From assembly GCA_037367405.1 (NCBI GenBank), contig JAZKJV010000156.1:1116001-1180000 (forward strand): a stretch of DNA of 64,000 nucleotides. Direction: 5' to 3'. Every line of letters begins with the position of its first letter. The stretch's first letter is position 1. Origin of the DNA: Ottelia alismoides (taxonomy: Eukaryota; Streptophyta; Magnoliopsida; Alismatales; Hydrocharitaceae). Positions 1-11,450 of the stretch are shown piece by piece. A program made the position numbers and the translations under genes. The notes below the pieces were generated by a model, which worked only from the letters and a program-made list of their open reading frames with translations, did no database searches and was not told the DNA's origin.

Positions 1-1407
1 TTTAGAAGGCTTGCATTACTATAACTTGTCTTTTTCACATGGGCATTTGACTTTTTCTTGACGCATTATTTCTTGATAAACCAAAAGCATGGGCGAACCT
101 ACCCTTATTGAAGTCCAGGCACGTGCATCACCCCCCCCCCCTCCCTTTATTTTATTATATTCATTAAACAATAGCCGTGGCCCTTCAATCTCCATCCCAT
201 ATTTACTTGCTGCGCAGCTACACCCTTCTCCATCACGAACCCAAAATAAATCAATCAAATCACCAGCATTTCTCGCAACATTTAATCCGATTACTTCAAT
301 TCTTTGCATCGTTACTCAATCCAATGAATCCGATCATCATTACTCCAATTATGTCCAATTACATTGCACCCAGTCCCAATTATTTCACTCCCAAATTCAA
401 ACAACCACCATCAGCTCACCCTATTCTCGTCGTTCTCACCAAAGGAATCGAATCAAATATTGAAGCCAGCCATCTACATGCACAAAAAAATCTTGCTTGT
501 AAGTGTCGCTATCCTCCCCCAATTTAAGTTCAAACATATCATTTCAAATTGTGCATCTTTCATTTGTTTAAACTTGATCACGTTGTGGGATAACAGAGCT
601 GCATCTCTTCCTTTTTTATAACAGCTATATATCTCCTTTTTTATATGAAAGGACTTGAAGGTGCCGCGATCTCTTCCTTTTTATATTGAATCACTGATAA
701 TTTAATTTATAAATATTTTTTTAATTCTATATATTGCAGAACGTCACTAAAAGTTTTTTTTATAAAGGATTGCTTTTATATATGGTTATCTGAACGCTCA
801 TGTGAATTCTTTTTCACATTTAGCAACAATAAGTGTTTATTTGATCAGAATCAGGTTAAGCCTAATAGAAATATTTTTGGAACAATTTCCATAATGTTAT
901 GCATATGTTATCGATTTTTGGACGTTGTGCTTTGAATTGTATGAAAAAAAACCGTAGTCATGTATTGGGGAGACTTATAATTCAAGCTAAGTTTTTATGT
1001 TATTATATATATATATGTTATAACACAACGATATATTCTTAAATATTTAGGCCTTGGATGAAGAAAAAACTTCGGCAGCAATTATGTAGAAATCCTCTTC
1101 TTGCTTCAAAGTCAATCAATCTATTTTTTAGAAGAAGATTGCCTTTATATTTTACTTCCAAATTGCAAATAACACCTATAACAACCATCCCCACTTGTTG
1201 TTCCAGTTCAAATAATATATCGCTTTGAATCATGCATCTTTTGCCTGTCAAAACTCGATCACCACCATTAGATTACATGTATATATCTATCATTTATATG
1301 AAAAGAATCGTTGAGATAACTTACTCCTTTAATATCGCAACATCAATATTTTCTTTATTATTATTGTGACTTACCTAATATATATTCTTGAATTTTGCCA
1401 TTCACGT
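1..1407. other. AT-rich non-coding left edge
   Basis: No gene is recognised here. It contains a run of ten C at about 129-138 and a short TA microsatellite near 1003-1016. A minus-strand frame at 1039-1251 (70 codons) is open but matches no family I know and has no clear start or splice context. If the adenylate kinase gene to the right continues leftwards, this may be intron or may hold unrecognised downstream sequence. Confidence 0.5.
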
Positions 1408-1621
1408 TGACTTGCTTATCTTATGGGTAAACAAATCGAGTGTGAGGATAGATTTACCCCCTTGGAAACTATATATGTAACTCACCCCACCTTGGTTTCA
1501 AATATAATAGAAAAGAGAAAAGCATATCTAATGTGTGTAACAGGGTTGTTCCTTGTGGTTTTCACCCTTCCTCTGGAGGATTTCTGCATAAACCTTATGT
1601 CTTTGTGCTCATAGATCTACA
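1408..1621 (+). repeat. 5' LTR of Copia D
   Basis: The LTR starts TGACTTGCTTATCTTATGGG and ends ATAGATCTACA. It aligns along its length with 13679-13886. The sequence right after it (CAGTATCTGAGAG) looks like a decayed form of the initiator-Met tRNA primer site TGGTATCAGAG. Confidence 0.85.
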
Positions 1622-2143
1622 CAGTATCTGAGAGAGATTTCTCCTATCCGTAGCCCTCCAAAAGGGTGGAGTCTTTCTCCGCCATTGCTATCAGTTGGAC
1701 TCGCATGGATCTCGCCTGGTGCGGCTGCTGCTAAGGCTATTGGTGTCGACATAAGGGCTATTGGTGTGGTTAGCGGAATTCCAAGACCATCTTTCGCCTG
1801 CTAGATTTTCGCTTGAACCCCACCGTACGCCCTATCGCTATCTAGTACCCCCATGTGGTTCTTGTCTAACGGAGGGGCTTTTTTAGCTGCTAAGGCCTAG
1901 GTTCTTCTGTTGTTGAGGTCGAGGTGCTCTGTTGCACGCTTGCTGGGACCCGAATCCTAAGTCATATCGTTGCTATCTCAGTGCTCTTATTTTGTGTGCA
2001 TAGATGTTGGCCTTGTAAATTATTTTTTTTTAATCTTGCTGCTTATTGTTGGAGTGGTTTATTGTGGTGCCCTATTGTGTTCTACTATTTTCTATTGTTG
2101 GAGAGCTTTGTGTGGGAGTGGTTGTTTGTTTTCTTCAGACCCT

Positions 2144-3085
2144 ATGGCAATGGAGGAAAAAATCGGTATTGGGAGAAATGTTAAAATAGAAAATCAGTCT
2201 GTGCAAATTACCACCATCAGATTAATCAAAGATAAGATTAATCAAAGATAACTGTTTGATATGGTCGGCTGCTGTAGATACGACAATTGCTAGTTGGGGG
2301 AGAATCGAATACATCAATGGACATGATCCAATTCTTGCTGAGAAGGACCCTTCTTGTGAAAATGGTATATTGAAGAAAATCATGTATGTATAGATCAACT
2401 ATGTCGACGATATTTAAAGCATGTATGGTCAAAAGAGGAGGAACATGTGGATTTATCAAATAACTCAAGAGATTTATACTCTTCGTCAAGAAGGGAGTTA
2501 TGTTGCATCTTCCTACGAGGCTCTGATGGGAGGACTTAGACTTTCATTCTGAATTTCTGAGAAATCTTAAAGGCACAATACATATCAAAATACTTTCTGG
2601 GATAGAGAGTGGAAGAATAGGTTCTTCATATTTCATGGTGTATTAGACTCAATTTTTGAACATGTTAGGGATTCAGGAGTGACATCAAGCATTCAGAAGG
2701 TTTATCATCGGACTGAAGCAGATGAACAGAGATGGCTTGTTATAACTCGGCCTAATGATGAGGTTAGAACTACTGAGAGGTCTATTCTTATATCTCTAGA
2801 GAATAATATAGACGCAGTACAAGAAATGCACACATTGCAAGAAAGATAGACGATCTGTTGATTTTTGTTGGGAGCTATATCTAGAGAACTAGAGGACAAT
2901 ATGATTAAAGGACCAAGAAGATGACTACTACCACATCTGAACATGTTGACGGAAATAGGAAGAAATTCACTCATGATCGCATTCAAGAACTTCAAGCTTA
3001 TTAAGTATGATAAGCACTCGAGAAGAAAAATCTGACGAAACCCATGCCACCAATACTGCTCTTGTCAATGTTGCTTAGAAGAAAG
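2144..3085 (+). pseudogene. Copia gag, first copy (decayed)
   Basis: The start codon at 2144 opens MAMEEKIGIGRNVKIENQS, followed by VQITTIRL, the start of a copia-type gag that normally forms the virus-like particle. Further on, the phrases RPNDEVRTTERSILIS and a CCHC-like knuckle (CTHCKK then FCWEL near 2830-2870) are recognisable in shifting frames. A 10-bp repeat (AAGATTAATC) near the start and many stops break the frame. The second copy starting at 4954 shows the same organisation, so the gag was intact before the duplication or decayed afterwards in both copies. Assignment to copia gag is by pattern and position before the pol remnants. Confidence 0.65.
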
Positions 3086-3124
3086 GTAACGATAAAAATA
3101 TTGATGACAAAAAACGGATAATTA

Positions 3125-4506
3125 CAGTATTGCAGCTGTGGGTGGTGTGTTAACCGTTGGGGATGGTATCGGTGGAGAAAGGGGTTGTGGGGATGGTGGT
3201 GGGGGTTTCGGCGCTGGGATGGTGGGTGGAGAGGTGGATTACGGCGGTGGTGTTGTTGGGGGTAACAATGGAGGTGGCGAGGTTGGTGGGCACGGTGGTG
3301 AAATTACGATGGTCAGCAAGAGGAGGGTCGGGGTTGGTTGTAGAGGCAGAGGGAGGGGATGAGACTGTAATGGGACTAACGGCCACGGTGTCGAGGAAGG
3401 AGAGGGTTGCGGGGTGATGGTGGAGTCGGGGCCTAAGACAAAGTTGGTGGAGGTGTTGGAGCCATAGGAGGATGTGATGGCAGGGATGTGGCGTAGGTGG
3501 GGGGCTACAGTGGTTGCGTTGGCGGGGTTTGCGTGGAAGTTGAGGTGGTTGGATGGTTGACATGTAGCATTGGAGAAGGGGTTGGAGGCTTGTGAACTTC
3601 ATGGATAGCGGCTTCAAAGATGAGAGGCAGTGAATCGACAACTTTCTTGGCAGCGATTTTAGCAGCGTTCTCTATTTGTCGTGTCAAGGATTCAATATTG
3701 CACGGATCTCGTAGTTGATTCGCTAAAGCTTGCATATTCTCATAGATCTGGAGTATATTAAATAGTGTTTCTTTAACCTTAGCACGCCATACACGGTCCC
3801 TTGCGTGGATATCTTTAGAATGATAACTCTGTGAGTACCATGAGGGATCGTTTGATCGTGAGAACGATCTATAGGCCATCCTTTGATACCAATTGATGCA
3901 AACAAAAAAAATCCAACAGTGAAAAAATAATTTTGAAATGGCAAAGCATTCTCCCAGTTTAAGCAGGGTTAGCTACATGGATTCGTTCTCAAATCCATGT
4001 TGAAAGATCCGACTATTTTTTACGCTGGTTGTCGACTACCTAACGTTACCCAAACAAGGAGGAATTTGAACCAGATCTTTTAGCTTGAATGCATACTGCA
4101 CTACCACAAGATCATTGAAGTGAGCAGGAAAAAAATAATTTTGACTGTGGAAAAATATTTGGTGGAAGAATTTGGAGGGTAGGAGAAGAGAAGGCTTGCT
4201 AGGGAGAGGGATTTGGGGAAGAAGAATAGTTGAGATCGCGTGGACGGAGAGGAGAGAAGAGAAGAGAAGAGAGAGGGAGATAATTTGGAGAAACGCCAAC
4301 TTAATTTCAACTTAAACTGACCAAAATATTGGACTATTATCCCATTTATATATGAGAGGTAAAATAACAAAAATAGAAAGAAAATAAAACTAAATCCTAA
4401 ATTGACCTAACTGACTAACTAATTAATTTGAGGATCAGAAACGATCTCCTTATTTAAATAGAATTAAAATTACAATGGAATTAATTAACCATAAATAAAA
4501 TTATAC
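3125..4506 (-). mobile_element. Element X, copy 1: minus-strand LTR-element fragment inserted after copia gag
   Basis: This stretch reads on the minus strand as LTR-like sequence (3894-4506, ending GTTTGCATCA), a primer-like site TGGTATCAAAG (3881-3891) and then a short gag-like frame. That order fits the 5' part of an LTR retrotransposon in opposite orientation to Copia D. The pol part is missing. A purine-rich tract of GAGAAGAGA repeats lies at about 4245-4285. The family is not identified. The other half of the duplication carries a slightly longer copy. Confidence 0.55.
3505..3879 (-). pseudogene. Gag-like frame of element X, copy 1
   Basis: An open frame of 124 codons starts MAYRSFSRSNDPSWYSQ two bases after the primer-like site. 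It contains a helical segment (NILQIYENMQALANQL, then SLTRQIENAAKIAAKK) followed by a proline/threonine-rich tail. The frame is shared with copy 2 at 6232-6639, where it is also open. Placement right behind a primer site suggests a gag N-terminus, but I recognise no defined domain. Confidence 0.45.
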
Positions 4507-4953
4507 TGGACTCGCATGGTTCTCGCCTGGTGCGGTTGCTGCTAAGGCTATAGGTGTCGACATAAGGGCTATCGGTGTGGTTAGCGGAATTCCAAGACCA
4601 TCTTTCGCCTGCTAGATTTTCGCTTGGACCCCCACCGTACGCCCTATCGCTATCTAGTACCCCCATGTGGTTCTTGTCTAACGGAGGTGCTTTTTTTGCT
4701 GCTAAGGCCTAGGTTCTTCTATTGTTGAGGTCAAGGTGCACAGTTGCATGCTTGGTGGGACATGAATCCTAAGTCATATCGTTGGTATCTCAGTGCTCTT
4801 ATTTTGTGTGCATAGATGTTGGCCTTGTAAATTATTTGTTTAATCTTGCTGCTTATTGTTGGAGTGGTTTATTTGTGGTGCCCTGTTATGTTCTACTATT
4901 TCTATTGTTGTGGAGCTTTGTATGGGAGTGGTTGTTTGTTTTCTTCAGCCCCT

Positions 4954-5905
4954 ATGGTGATGGAGGAAAAAATCAATATTGAGAGAAATGTTAAAATAGA
5001 AAATCAGTCTGTGCAAATTACCACCATCAGATTAATCAAAGATAATTGTTTGATATGGTCGGCTGCTGTAGAGACGACAATTGCTAGTTGGGGGAGAATT
5101 GAATACATCAAAGGACGTAATCCAATTCTTGATGAGAAGGATCCTTCTTGTGAAAATGGTATATTGAAGACAATCATGTATGTATAGATCAACTATGTCG
5201 ATAATACTCAAAAGCATGTATGGCCAAAAAAGGAGGGACATGTGGATTTATCAAATAACTCAAGAAATTTATACTCTTCGTCAAGAAGGGAGTTATGTTG
5301 CATCTTCATACAAGGCTCTGATGGGAGGACTTAGACTTTCATTCTGAATTTCTGAAGAATCTTGAAGGCACAATACATATCAAAATACTTTCTGGGACAA
5401 AGAGTGGAAGAATAGTCTCTTCATATTTCTTGGTGTATTAGATTCAATTTTTTTACATGTAAGGGATTCAAGAGTGACATCAAGCATTCAGAGGGTTTAT
5501 CATCGGATTGAAGCAGAGGAAAGAGATGGCTAGTGATGACTCGACCTAATGATGAGGTCAGAACTACTGAGAGGTCTATTCTCATATCTCGAGAGAATAA
5601 TATAGAGATGCAGTATAAGAAATGCACACATTGCAAGAAAGACATTCTGCTGATTTTTGTTGGGAGCTATATCTAGAGAAGATATCGCCTACAGGACAAT
5701 ATGATCAAAGGACCAAGAAGATGACTACTACTGCATCTGAACATGTTGACAGAGATAGGAAGAAATTCACTCATGATAGGATTCAAGAACTTCAAGCTTA
5801 TTACAGTATGATAAGCACTCAAGAAAAAAATCTGACGAAGCCCATGCCACCAATACTGCTCTTGTTGATGTTTCTTAGAAGGAAGGTAATGATAAAAAAA
5901 TTGAT
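4954..5905 (+). pseudogene. Copia gag, second copy (decayed)
   Basis: The start codon at 4954 opens MVMEEKINIERNVKIENQS and continues for 78 codons through DNCLIWSAAVETTIASWGR before a stop after IMYV. The latter phrase is the best-preserved part of the gag. The zinc-knuckle region is split between frames: CTHCKK upstream of 5640 and HSADFCWELYLEKISP from 5642. This copy is less disturbed at its N-terminus than copy 1. It is still non-functional. Confidence 0.65.
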
Positions 5906-6231
5906 AAGAAAAATGGATAATTACAGTACTGTAGTTGCGGGTGCTGGATTAACCGTTGGGGATGGTATCGATGGAGAAAGAGGTTGTGGGGATGGTGATT
6001 GGGGTTTTGGCGTTGGGATGGTGGGTAGAGAGGTGGGTTGCGGCGGTGTTGTTGCTGGGGGTAACAGTGGAGGTGGCGAGGTTGGTGGGGACGGTGGTGA
6101 AATTACAATGGTCGGCGAGAGGAGGGTCGGGGTTGGTTGTAGAGGCAGAGGGAGGGGATGAAACTGTAATGGGACTAACGGCCACGATGTCGAGGAAGGA
6201 GAGGGTTGCGGGGTGGTGGTGGAGTCGAGGC

Positions 6232-6639
6232 CTATAGCAGAATCGACAGAGTTGGTGGACGTGCTGGGGCAACAGGAGGATGTGATGGCAGGGATGTGGC
6301 GTAGGTTGGATGGCTGACATGTAGCATTTGAGAAGAGGTTGGAGGCTCGTGAACAACCTGGATAGCGGCTTTAAAGATGAGAGGCTGTGAACCGACATCT
6401 TTCTTGGCAGTGATTTTAGCAGTGTTCTCCTCTATTTGTCGTGTTAGGGATTCAATTTTACACAGATCTCGTAGTTGGTTCGCCAAAGCTTGCATATGCT
6501 CATAGATCTTGAGTATATTGGATAGTGTTTCTTTAAACTTAACATGCCATGCATGGTCCCTTCCATGAATATCTTTATAATGATAAATGTGCGAGTACCA
6601 CGAGGGATCGTTTGATCGTGAGGACGATCTGTAGGCCAT
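6232..6639 (-). pseudogene. Gag-like frame of element X, copy 2
   Basis: An open frame starts MAYRSSSRSNDPSWYSH at 6639, directly after the primer-like site, and runs 136 codons with the same helical segment (NILKIYEHMQALANQL) and a proline-rich end. The two copies differ at many residues yet both stay open over more than 120 codons. The domain is not recognised. Confidence 0.45.
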
Positions 6640-7206
6640 CATTTGATACCAATTGATGCAAATGAAAAATTCCAACAGTGAAAAAATAATTTTGAAATGG
6701 CCAAGCATTCTCCCAGTTTAAGCAGGGTTAGCTACATGGATTCGTTCTCAAATCCATGTTGAAAGATCCTAATATTTTTTACGCTGGTTGTCAACTACCT
6801 AACATTACCCCCACAAGGAGGAATTTGAACCCAATCTTTTAGCTTGTAGGCATACTGCAATACCACCAGATCATTGAAGTGAGTGGGAAAAAATAATTTT
6901 GACTGTGGAAAAATATTTGGTAGAAGAATTTGGAGGGTAGGAGAAAAGAAGGCTTGTCGTGGCGAGGGATTTGGGGAAGAATTATAGCTGAGATTGCATG
7001 GAGAGAGAGGAGAAAAGAGGAGAGAGGGAGATAATTTGGAGAAACTCCAATTTAATTTCAACTTAATTGACTAAAATATTGGACTATTATTCCCTTTATA
7101 TACGAGAGGTGAAATAACAGAAATAGAAAGAAAATAAAACTAAATCTTAATTGATTCTAACTGACTAACTAATTAATTTAAGGATCACAAACGATCTCCT
7201 TATCTA

Positions 7207-7268
7207 ACAACAACAACAACAAAGCCTTTTCCCACAATTAAGTAGGGTCGGCTACATGGATTTTTCAC
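7207..7268 (-). mobile_element. 62-bp RTE-tail (SINE-like) insertion with target duplication
   Basis: The sequence CAACAACAACAACAAAGCC and following bases are the reverse complement of the 3' end of the LINE at 8353-11433 (ending GGCTTTGTTGTTGTTG). An 11-bp repeat, CTCCTTATCTA, flanks it at 7196-7206 and 7269-7279. Copy 1 of the duplication has the uninterrupted target. The fragment was therefore inserted by LINE-type target-primed reverse transcription. Confidence 0.85.
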
Positions 7269-7326
7269 CTCCTTATCTAAATAGAATTAAAATTGCAACA
7301 TAAATAATTAACCATAAATAAAATTA

Positions 7327-7736
7327 CATGACTCTAATTAATTGACCCAAATTTAATGGACGTAAAATAAAATCCTAATTTAATAAATGACAAAATTTGA
7401 ATGAATGAAGAGACCTAATTGAGCCCCAATTCACCGTTCCACGATGCATCGATATGGTGGTACTAGGAGACATCCGACAGTTCTTCAACTCGGCTTAGCT
7501 AAACAGATGGTTAGGATTCAAGACATATCAATAGTTTATGTTATTCCATTTTGTATTATTCTTAATACTAATGCTATTGGTTACCATAAACATCTACATA
7601 GGATGACTTATTTTTATATGTTATTCATTCACAGAAAATGCCATTCATTGGTATATTTATGATATTCATTTTTATGATGTCAATTTTTTAATAGGTGTAG
7701 TATTCTTGTTAGATTTTTATGTCTAGTGTTGAAAAT
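7327..7736. other. Non-coding stretch between element X and copia pol
   Basis: AT-rich sequence with one 72-codon open frame at 7444-7662 that matches nothing known to me. It separates element X from the copia GAG-pre-integrase remnant and may be the lost gag-protease part of Copia D or further inserted DNA. Confidence 0.35.
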
Positions 7737-7885
7737 GTCTAAATATATGCGAATATATAAGAATATATGTATAAATATTAATTTACATATTCAAAATCTT
7801 AAAAACGACTAAAGTTCGACTAAATCTGATTAGTCGCTCAACTGCCGATTAATTCTTAGTCAGTGACCGACTGAAACCTTAATTG
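7737..7885 (-). repeat. Decayed copy of the CTAATCGG repeat family
   Basis: The segment CGACTAAATCTGATTAGTCG with its surroundings matches the reverse complement of about 17200-17300 inside Copia B. The adjacent AT-rich part (ATATATAAGAATATATG) resembles the AT-rich centre of that 400-bp element. This appears to be a truncated second copy. Confidence 0.6.
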
Positions 7886-7894
7886 ATAGTGAGG

Positions 7895-8335
7895 CCATTG
7901 ATCATATGATCGGTGATCCAAAACTTGTTAGAGCTTATAAATTGAACTTTGGCAAGGACCATGTTGTTGCTGCTGATAAATCTCATGTTTCAGTGATAAA
8001 AGGAGGAAGCGTCTTGATCCTTGTCAAAATTCTAATCTACAATTCCCTTTATGTTACGGATATGTCCTTAAATCGTCTTTTCATTAAATAAAAGAATTGA
8101 ATTGTGATATAGTTTTTCCTCTAGATGTCGTACTCTGCAGACTTGATGACAGGGAAGAAGATTGTGATTGGTTTGATTTATGAAGGCAAGTACCGTTTTC
8201 TAATCAAAGTTGCAGCTGCATTAACAACTGCAGTTCAACGAAAGAGATTCGAGAAGGATTATCATCACCTGGTCATGTAATGGCATGAACAGCTTGGTCA
8301 CCTTTTGTTCGTTTTACTCAAGATTTGTTTCATGT
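7895..8335 (+). pseudogene. Copia D protease/GAG-pre-integrase remnant
   Basis: The conceptual reading includes SHVSVIKGGSVLILVKI, LYVTDMSLNRLFIK and, later, WHEQLGHL. These are the copia sequence around the end of protease and the GAG-pre-integrase domain, where W-H-x-R-L-G-H is typical. Stops occur after LFIK and after HHLVM. The reading is cut by the LINE insertion at 8353 and resumes at 11450. Confidence 0.7.
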
Positions 8336-8352
8336 ATTATTTAAAACTTAGT

Positions 8353-11300
8353 CCTACTTGCAACGCGTTGCATCACCCGAATGCAATGAAAAATGAGCAA
8401 AGACTGCTATATCGTTGCTCGGATGTAGTTCAAAATTTGCAAGGATTCTCGCATGAGGAACGCATGCGAATAAATAAGCTAGTTTTGTTGCATCGTCGTC
8501 CGGATGCAGTCCAAAACTTGCAAAGGTTCTCGCATGATGGATGCATGCGAGTAAGAAGTTAGTCCAAAAGAGGTTGCAAAGGAAGTTGCGGATAGGTAGT
8601 TGGAATATTGGCACTTTGACTGGCAAATCGATGGAGATAGTAGATATGATGGAAAGAAAGAAGATTCATACATTATGTCTCCAAGATACAAAATGAGTTG
8701 GAGAGAAAGCAATAGAGATAGAGAAGACATGCTTTAAACTTTGGTATTCATGTAAAGACAAGGGTAGAAATGGTATTGGAGTGGTTGTTCATAAGGATTT
8801 AGAGGATTGTGTGGATGAGGTGCAAATACTCGGGGATCAGATTATTTTGTTAAAATGGATGCTTGAAGAAGAAATTCCGAATATCAACTTAGTTTATGCA
8901 CCGCAAATTGGTTTAGATGAAAGGATTAAACAAGCTTTTTGGGAGGATCTGGATAAGATTTTACAAGGAATCACACAAAGAGAGATGATTTGCATAAGTA
9001 TAGATCTTAATGGACATGTGGGGAAAAGATGCTTCAGGGTATGCTGGTGTTCATGGAGGACATGGTTTTGGAGATAGAAATGAAGAGGGAAAAGTCATTC
9101 TGGATTTTGTAACAGTATATGATCTTTTCATAGCAAACGCTCTCTTCAAGAAGAAGGAGGAGCATTTAATTACTTATAAGAGTGACCAAACTAGAACGCA
9201 GATAGATTACTTTGCGTTAAGGAGAAGAGATCGGTTGTGTTGTAAAGACTGTAAAGTAATCCCACGATAGAGTTTGACAACCCAACATCACTTGTTAGCC
9301 TTGGATGTGCAAATAAAAGGGTTGGTAAAGAAAAGGAGGGTTTCCAAGATCACTAAAAGTAGATGGCGGAATCTTCAACTGAAGCAATCAAACTTTAGGG
9401 AGAAGGTTTTAGAAGATTTATCTTGGGAATGTGGCGGAAGTGCAAACGAGATGTGGGAGGCGGTAGCATCTTGTATCTGAATGGCAGCCAAAGAGATGCT
9501 AGGCGAGTCAAAGGGAGGAGCTCCAGGCCAAAAGGAAGCTTGGTGGAGGAGTGGAGGATGCAAGAGAAGCTCAAAACTAAAAGAGCATGCTTTAAAGCTA
9601 TGTCTAAGGATATAACAGAGGAAGCTGTCACAAAGTACAAAATAGCGAAGAAGGAAGCAAAGAAGGCTGTAAGCAAAGCTAAATGAAAAGCTTATGAAAT
9701 TTTATACAATTTTCTCGACTCTAAGAAGGGCTAGAAGGATATATTCAGGTTGGCCAAAGCAAGAGAAAGAAAGATCAAAGACCTTTCTCAAGTGAGATGC
9801 ATTAAGGATGAGGAAGGTCACGTGCTTGTTACTCAGAAGGATATAGAGACGAGATGGAAGCATTATTTCCATAAGCTTTTCACTGGGGAAGGAAATAGAG
9901 AGATCACTTTTGGGTGAGCTAGCTAGTAGTGAAAGTTGCTTGAATTGTGCAAGCTATAGACGAATACAAAGAAAGGAAGTAGAGGAGGCATTGAAGGTTA
10001 TGAGGCCTGAGAAAGGTATAGGAGCGGATGACATTCCTATAGAAGTATGGAGAGTTTTAGGTGAGCGTGGTTTGACTTGGCTTACAAATTTATTCAATGT
10101 TATTTGGTGAAGCAAGAAAATACCTGAAGATTGGAGGAGGAAAATGGTGGTGCCTCTTTATAAGAACAAAGGGGATATTCAAAATTATTCAAATTACAGA
10201 GGTATCAAGCTGATGAGTCACACTATTAAAATTTGAAAACGTGTGATCGAAAGAAGGTTGAGGCAAGTTTCCAAAGTAAAAGAAAATCAATCTGGATTAA
10301 TGCCAGGTCGCTCAACCACTGAAGCCATCCATTTTATAGAGCTAAAAGGAAAAACCTCCATATGATTTTTATTGATTTGGAGAAGGCTTATAATTCTGTC
10401 CCACGTGAGATATTGTGGAGAGTTTTAGAGAAAAGACAAGTACATGTCCTATACATTAACATCATAAAGGATATGTATGATAGGGATTTATCTTGTGTAA
10501 GGATCCAGTCTCGAAAGACTGACTATTTTAACATCAACATTGGTTTACATCAAGGTCCAACTTTGAGTCCATTTCTTTTTACTTTGATTATGGACGAGTT
10601 GACAAGTCACATTGAGGATGAGATACCTTGGCGTATGTTATTTGTTGATGATATTGTGCTGATTGATGAGACTATAAATGGAGTAAACGAGAAGCTTGAG
10701 GTCTGGAGACATGCATTGGGGACTAAATGATTTCGTACAGGTAGGGTTAAAACTGAATATATGGAGTGCACTTTTGATGGAAGCAATGATGAAGGAATTG
10801 AGGTGAAGATTGATGACAATAACATTCAGAAGAGAGATTGTTTTAGATACATGGGATCTATTTTGCAACATGATGGAGAAATTGATGGAGATGTTACCAA
10901 TAGAATAAATGTAGGCTGGCTAAAGTGGAGAGGAGCCTCTATTGTTCTATATGATAAGAAAATTCCTTTGAAAATCAAAGGAAGGTTCTAAAAAGCAACC
11001 GTGAGATCTGTTATGCTCTATGGATCTGAATGTTGGCCTGTGAACCATAGACATGTGTAGAGAATAGCAGTAGAAGAAATGAAAATGCCAAGGTGGATGT
11101 GTGGACACACACATAAAGATCGGATTCGGAATGATGCAATCAGAATGAAAGTTTGTGTATCTTCGGTCGGTGATAAGATGCGAGAAAACTGCTTATGGTG
11201 GTTTGGTCATTTACAAAAGAGGTCAGCTGATGCACCGGTTAGGAGATGCGAGTTTTGGGATGTTAAACCGGCTAAGAGAGGGGGAGGAGGGCCCAAGCAG

Positions 11301-11433
11301 TGTTGGAATGAGACTAAACGAAGGGATCTTAGTATCTAAGCCCGAGAATGACCCAAGATAGATCTGAATAGAGGCAAAGAATCTATGTGGTTGACCCTAC
11401 TTAATGTGGGAAAAGGCTTTGTTGTTGTTGTTG
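8353..11433 (+). mobile_element. RTE-clade non-LTR retrotransposon (LINE), near complete but decayed
   Basis: A 3081-bp element with apurinic endonuclease followed by reverse transcriptase and a (TTG)n-type 3' tail (GTTGTTGTTGTTG at 11421-11433). It is flanked by a 17-bp duplication, ATTATTTAAAACTTAGT at 8336-8352 and ATTATTTAGAACTTAGT at 11434-11450, with one mismatch. The duplicated site lies in the copia GAG-pre-integrase. The short tail made of simple repeats instead of poly(A) is typical of the RTE clade. The 5' region holds an imperfect repeat with 81-bp period (CGGATG at 8420 and 8501). Confidence 0.92.
8589..11338 (+). pseudogene. RTE LINE polyprotein: endonuclease plus reverse transcriptase
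   Basis: The endonuclease begins IGSWNIGTLTGKSMEIVD (8589) and continues through DLNGHVG (9010 region) and RTQIDYFALRR. Reverse transcriptase landmarks are VVPLYKNKGDIQNYSNYRGI (about 10150), NQSGLMPGRSTTEAI, FIDLEKAYNSVPRE (10365), GLHQGPTLSPFLF and the catalytic FVDD (about 10640). The C-terminal part reads FRYMGSILQHDGEIDGDV and WFGHLQKR. In life the protein nicks target DNA and primes cDNA from the nick. Several in-frame stops are present, for example TGA where Trp is expected in QDTK-W-VGEK (about 8695), along with frame changes near 9010 and 10730. The element is dead. Confidence 0.88.
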
Positions 11434-11450
11434 ATTATTTAGAACTTAGT

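Larger units (their letters stand above)
1696..4506 (+). repeat. Copy 1 of a 2.8 kb tandem duplication inside Copia D
   Basis: The unit begins TGGACTCGCATGG and runs through the copia leader, gag and most of a minus-strand inserted element. It ends where the next copy begins with the same TGGACTCGCATGG at 4507. Both copies align over their whole length with scattered substitutions and small indels. Confidence 0.9.
4507..7326 (+). repeat. Copy 2 of the 2.8 kb tandem duplication
   Basis: It matches 1696-4506 from its first base. Differences include a 62-bp LINE-tail insertion at 7207-7268 that is absent from copy 1, showing that the insertion came after the duplication. The sequence beyond about 7326 continues element X and has no counterpart in copy 1, which fixes the duplication breakpoint. 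Confidence 0.9.
5930..7441 (-). mobile_element. Element X, copy 2 (longer)
   Basis: Same organisation as copy 1: gag-like frame, primer-like site at 6641-6651 (here TGGTATCAAAT) and LTR-like sequence from about 6654. A possible LTR start on the minus strand (TGGAACGGTG) at 7441 would give an LTR of about 0.8 kb, but no second LTR is present to confirm it. The right boundary is therefore uncertain. Confidence 0.5.

Noticed and set aside
1039..1251. 70-codon minus-strand frame as a possible host exon
   Set aside because: No recognisable domain, no supported splice sites, and AT-rich surroundings; kept only as a remark.
3138..3417. Glycine-rich open frames on the plus strand (and at 5950-6240)
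   Set aside because: They arise from a GGTGG-rich stretch read antisense to element X; frame use differs between the two copies.
7206..7225. CAA repeat as a plain microsatellite
   Set aside because: It continues into LINE-tail sequence and is bounded by an 11-bp target duplication.
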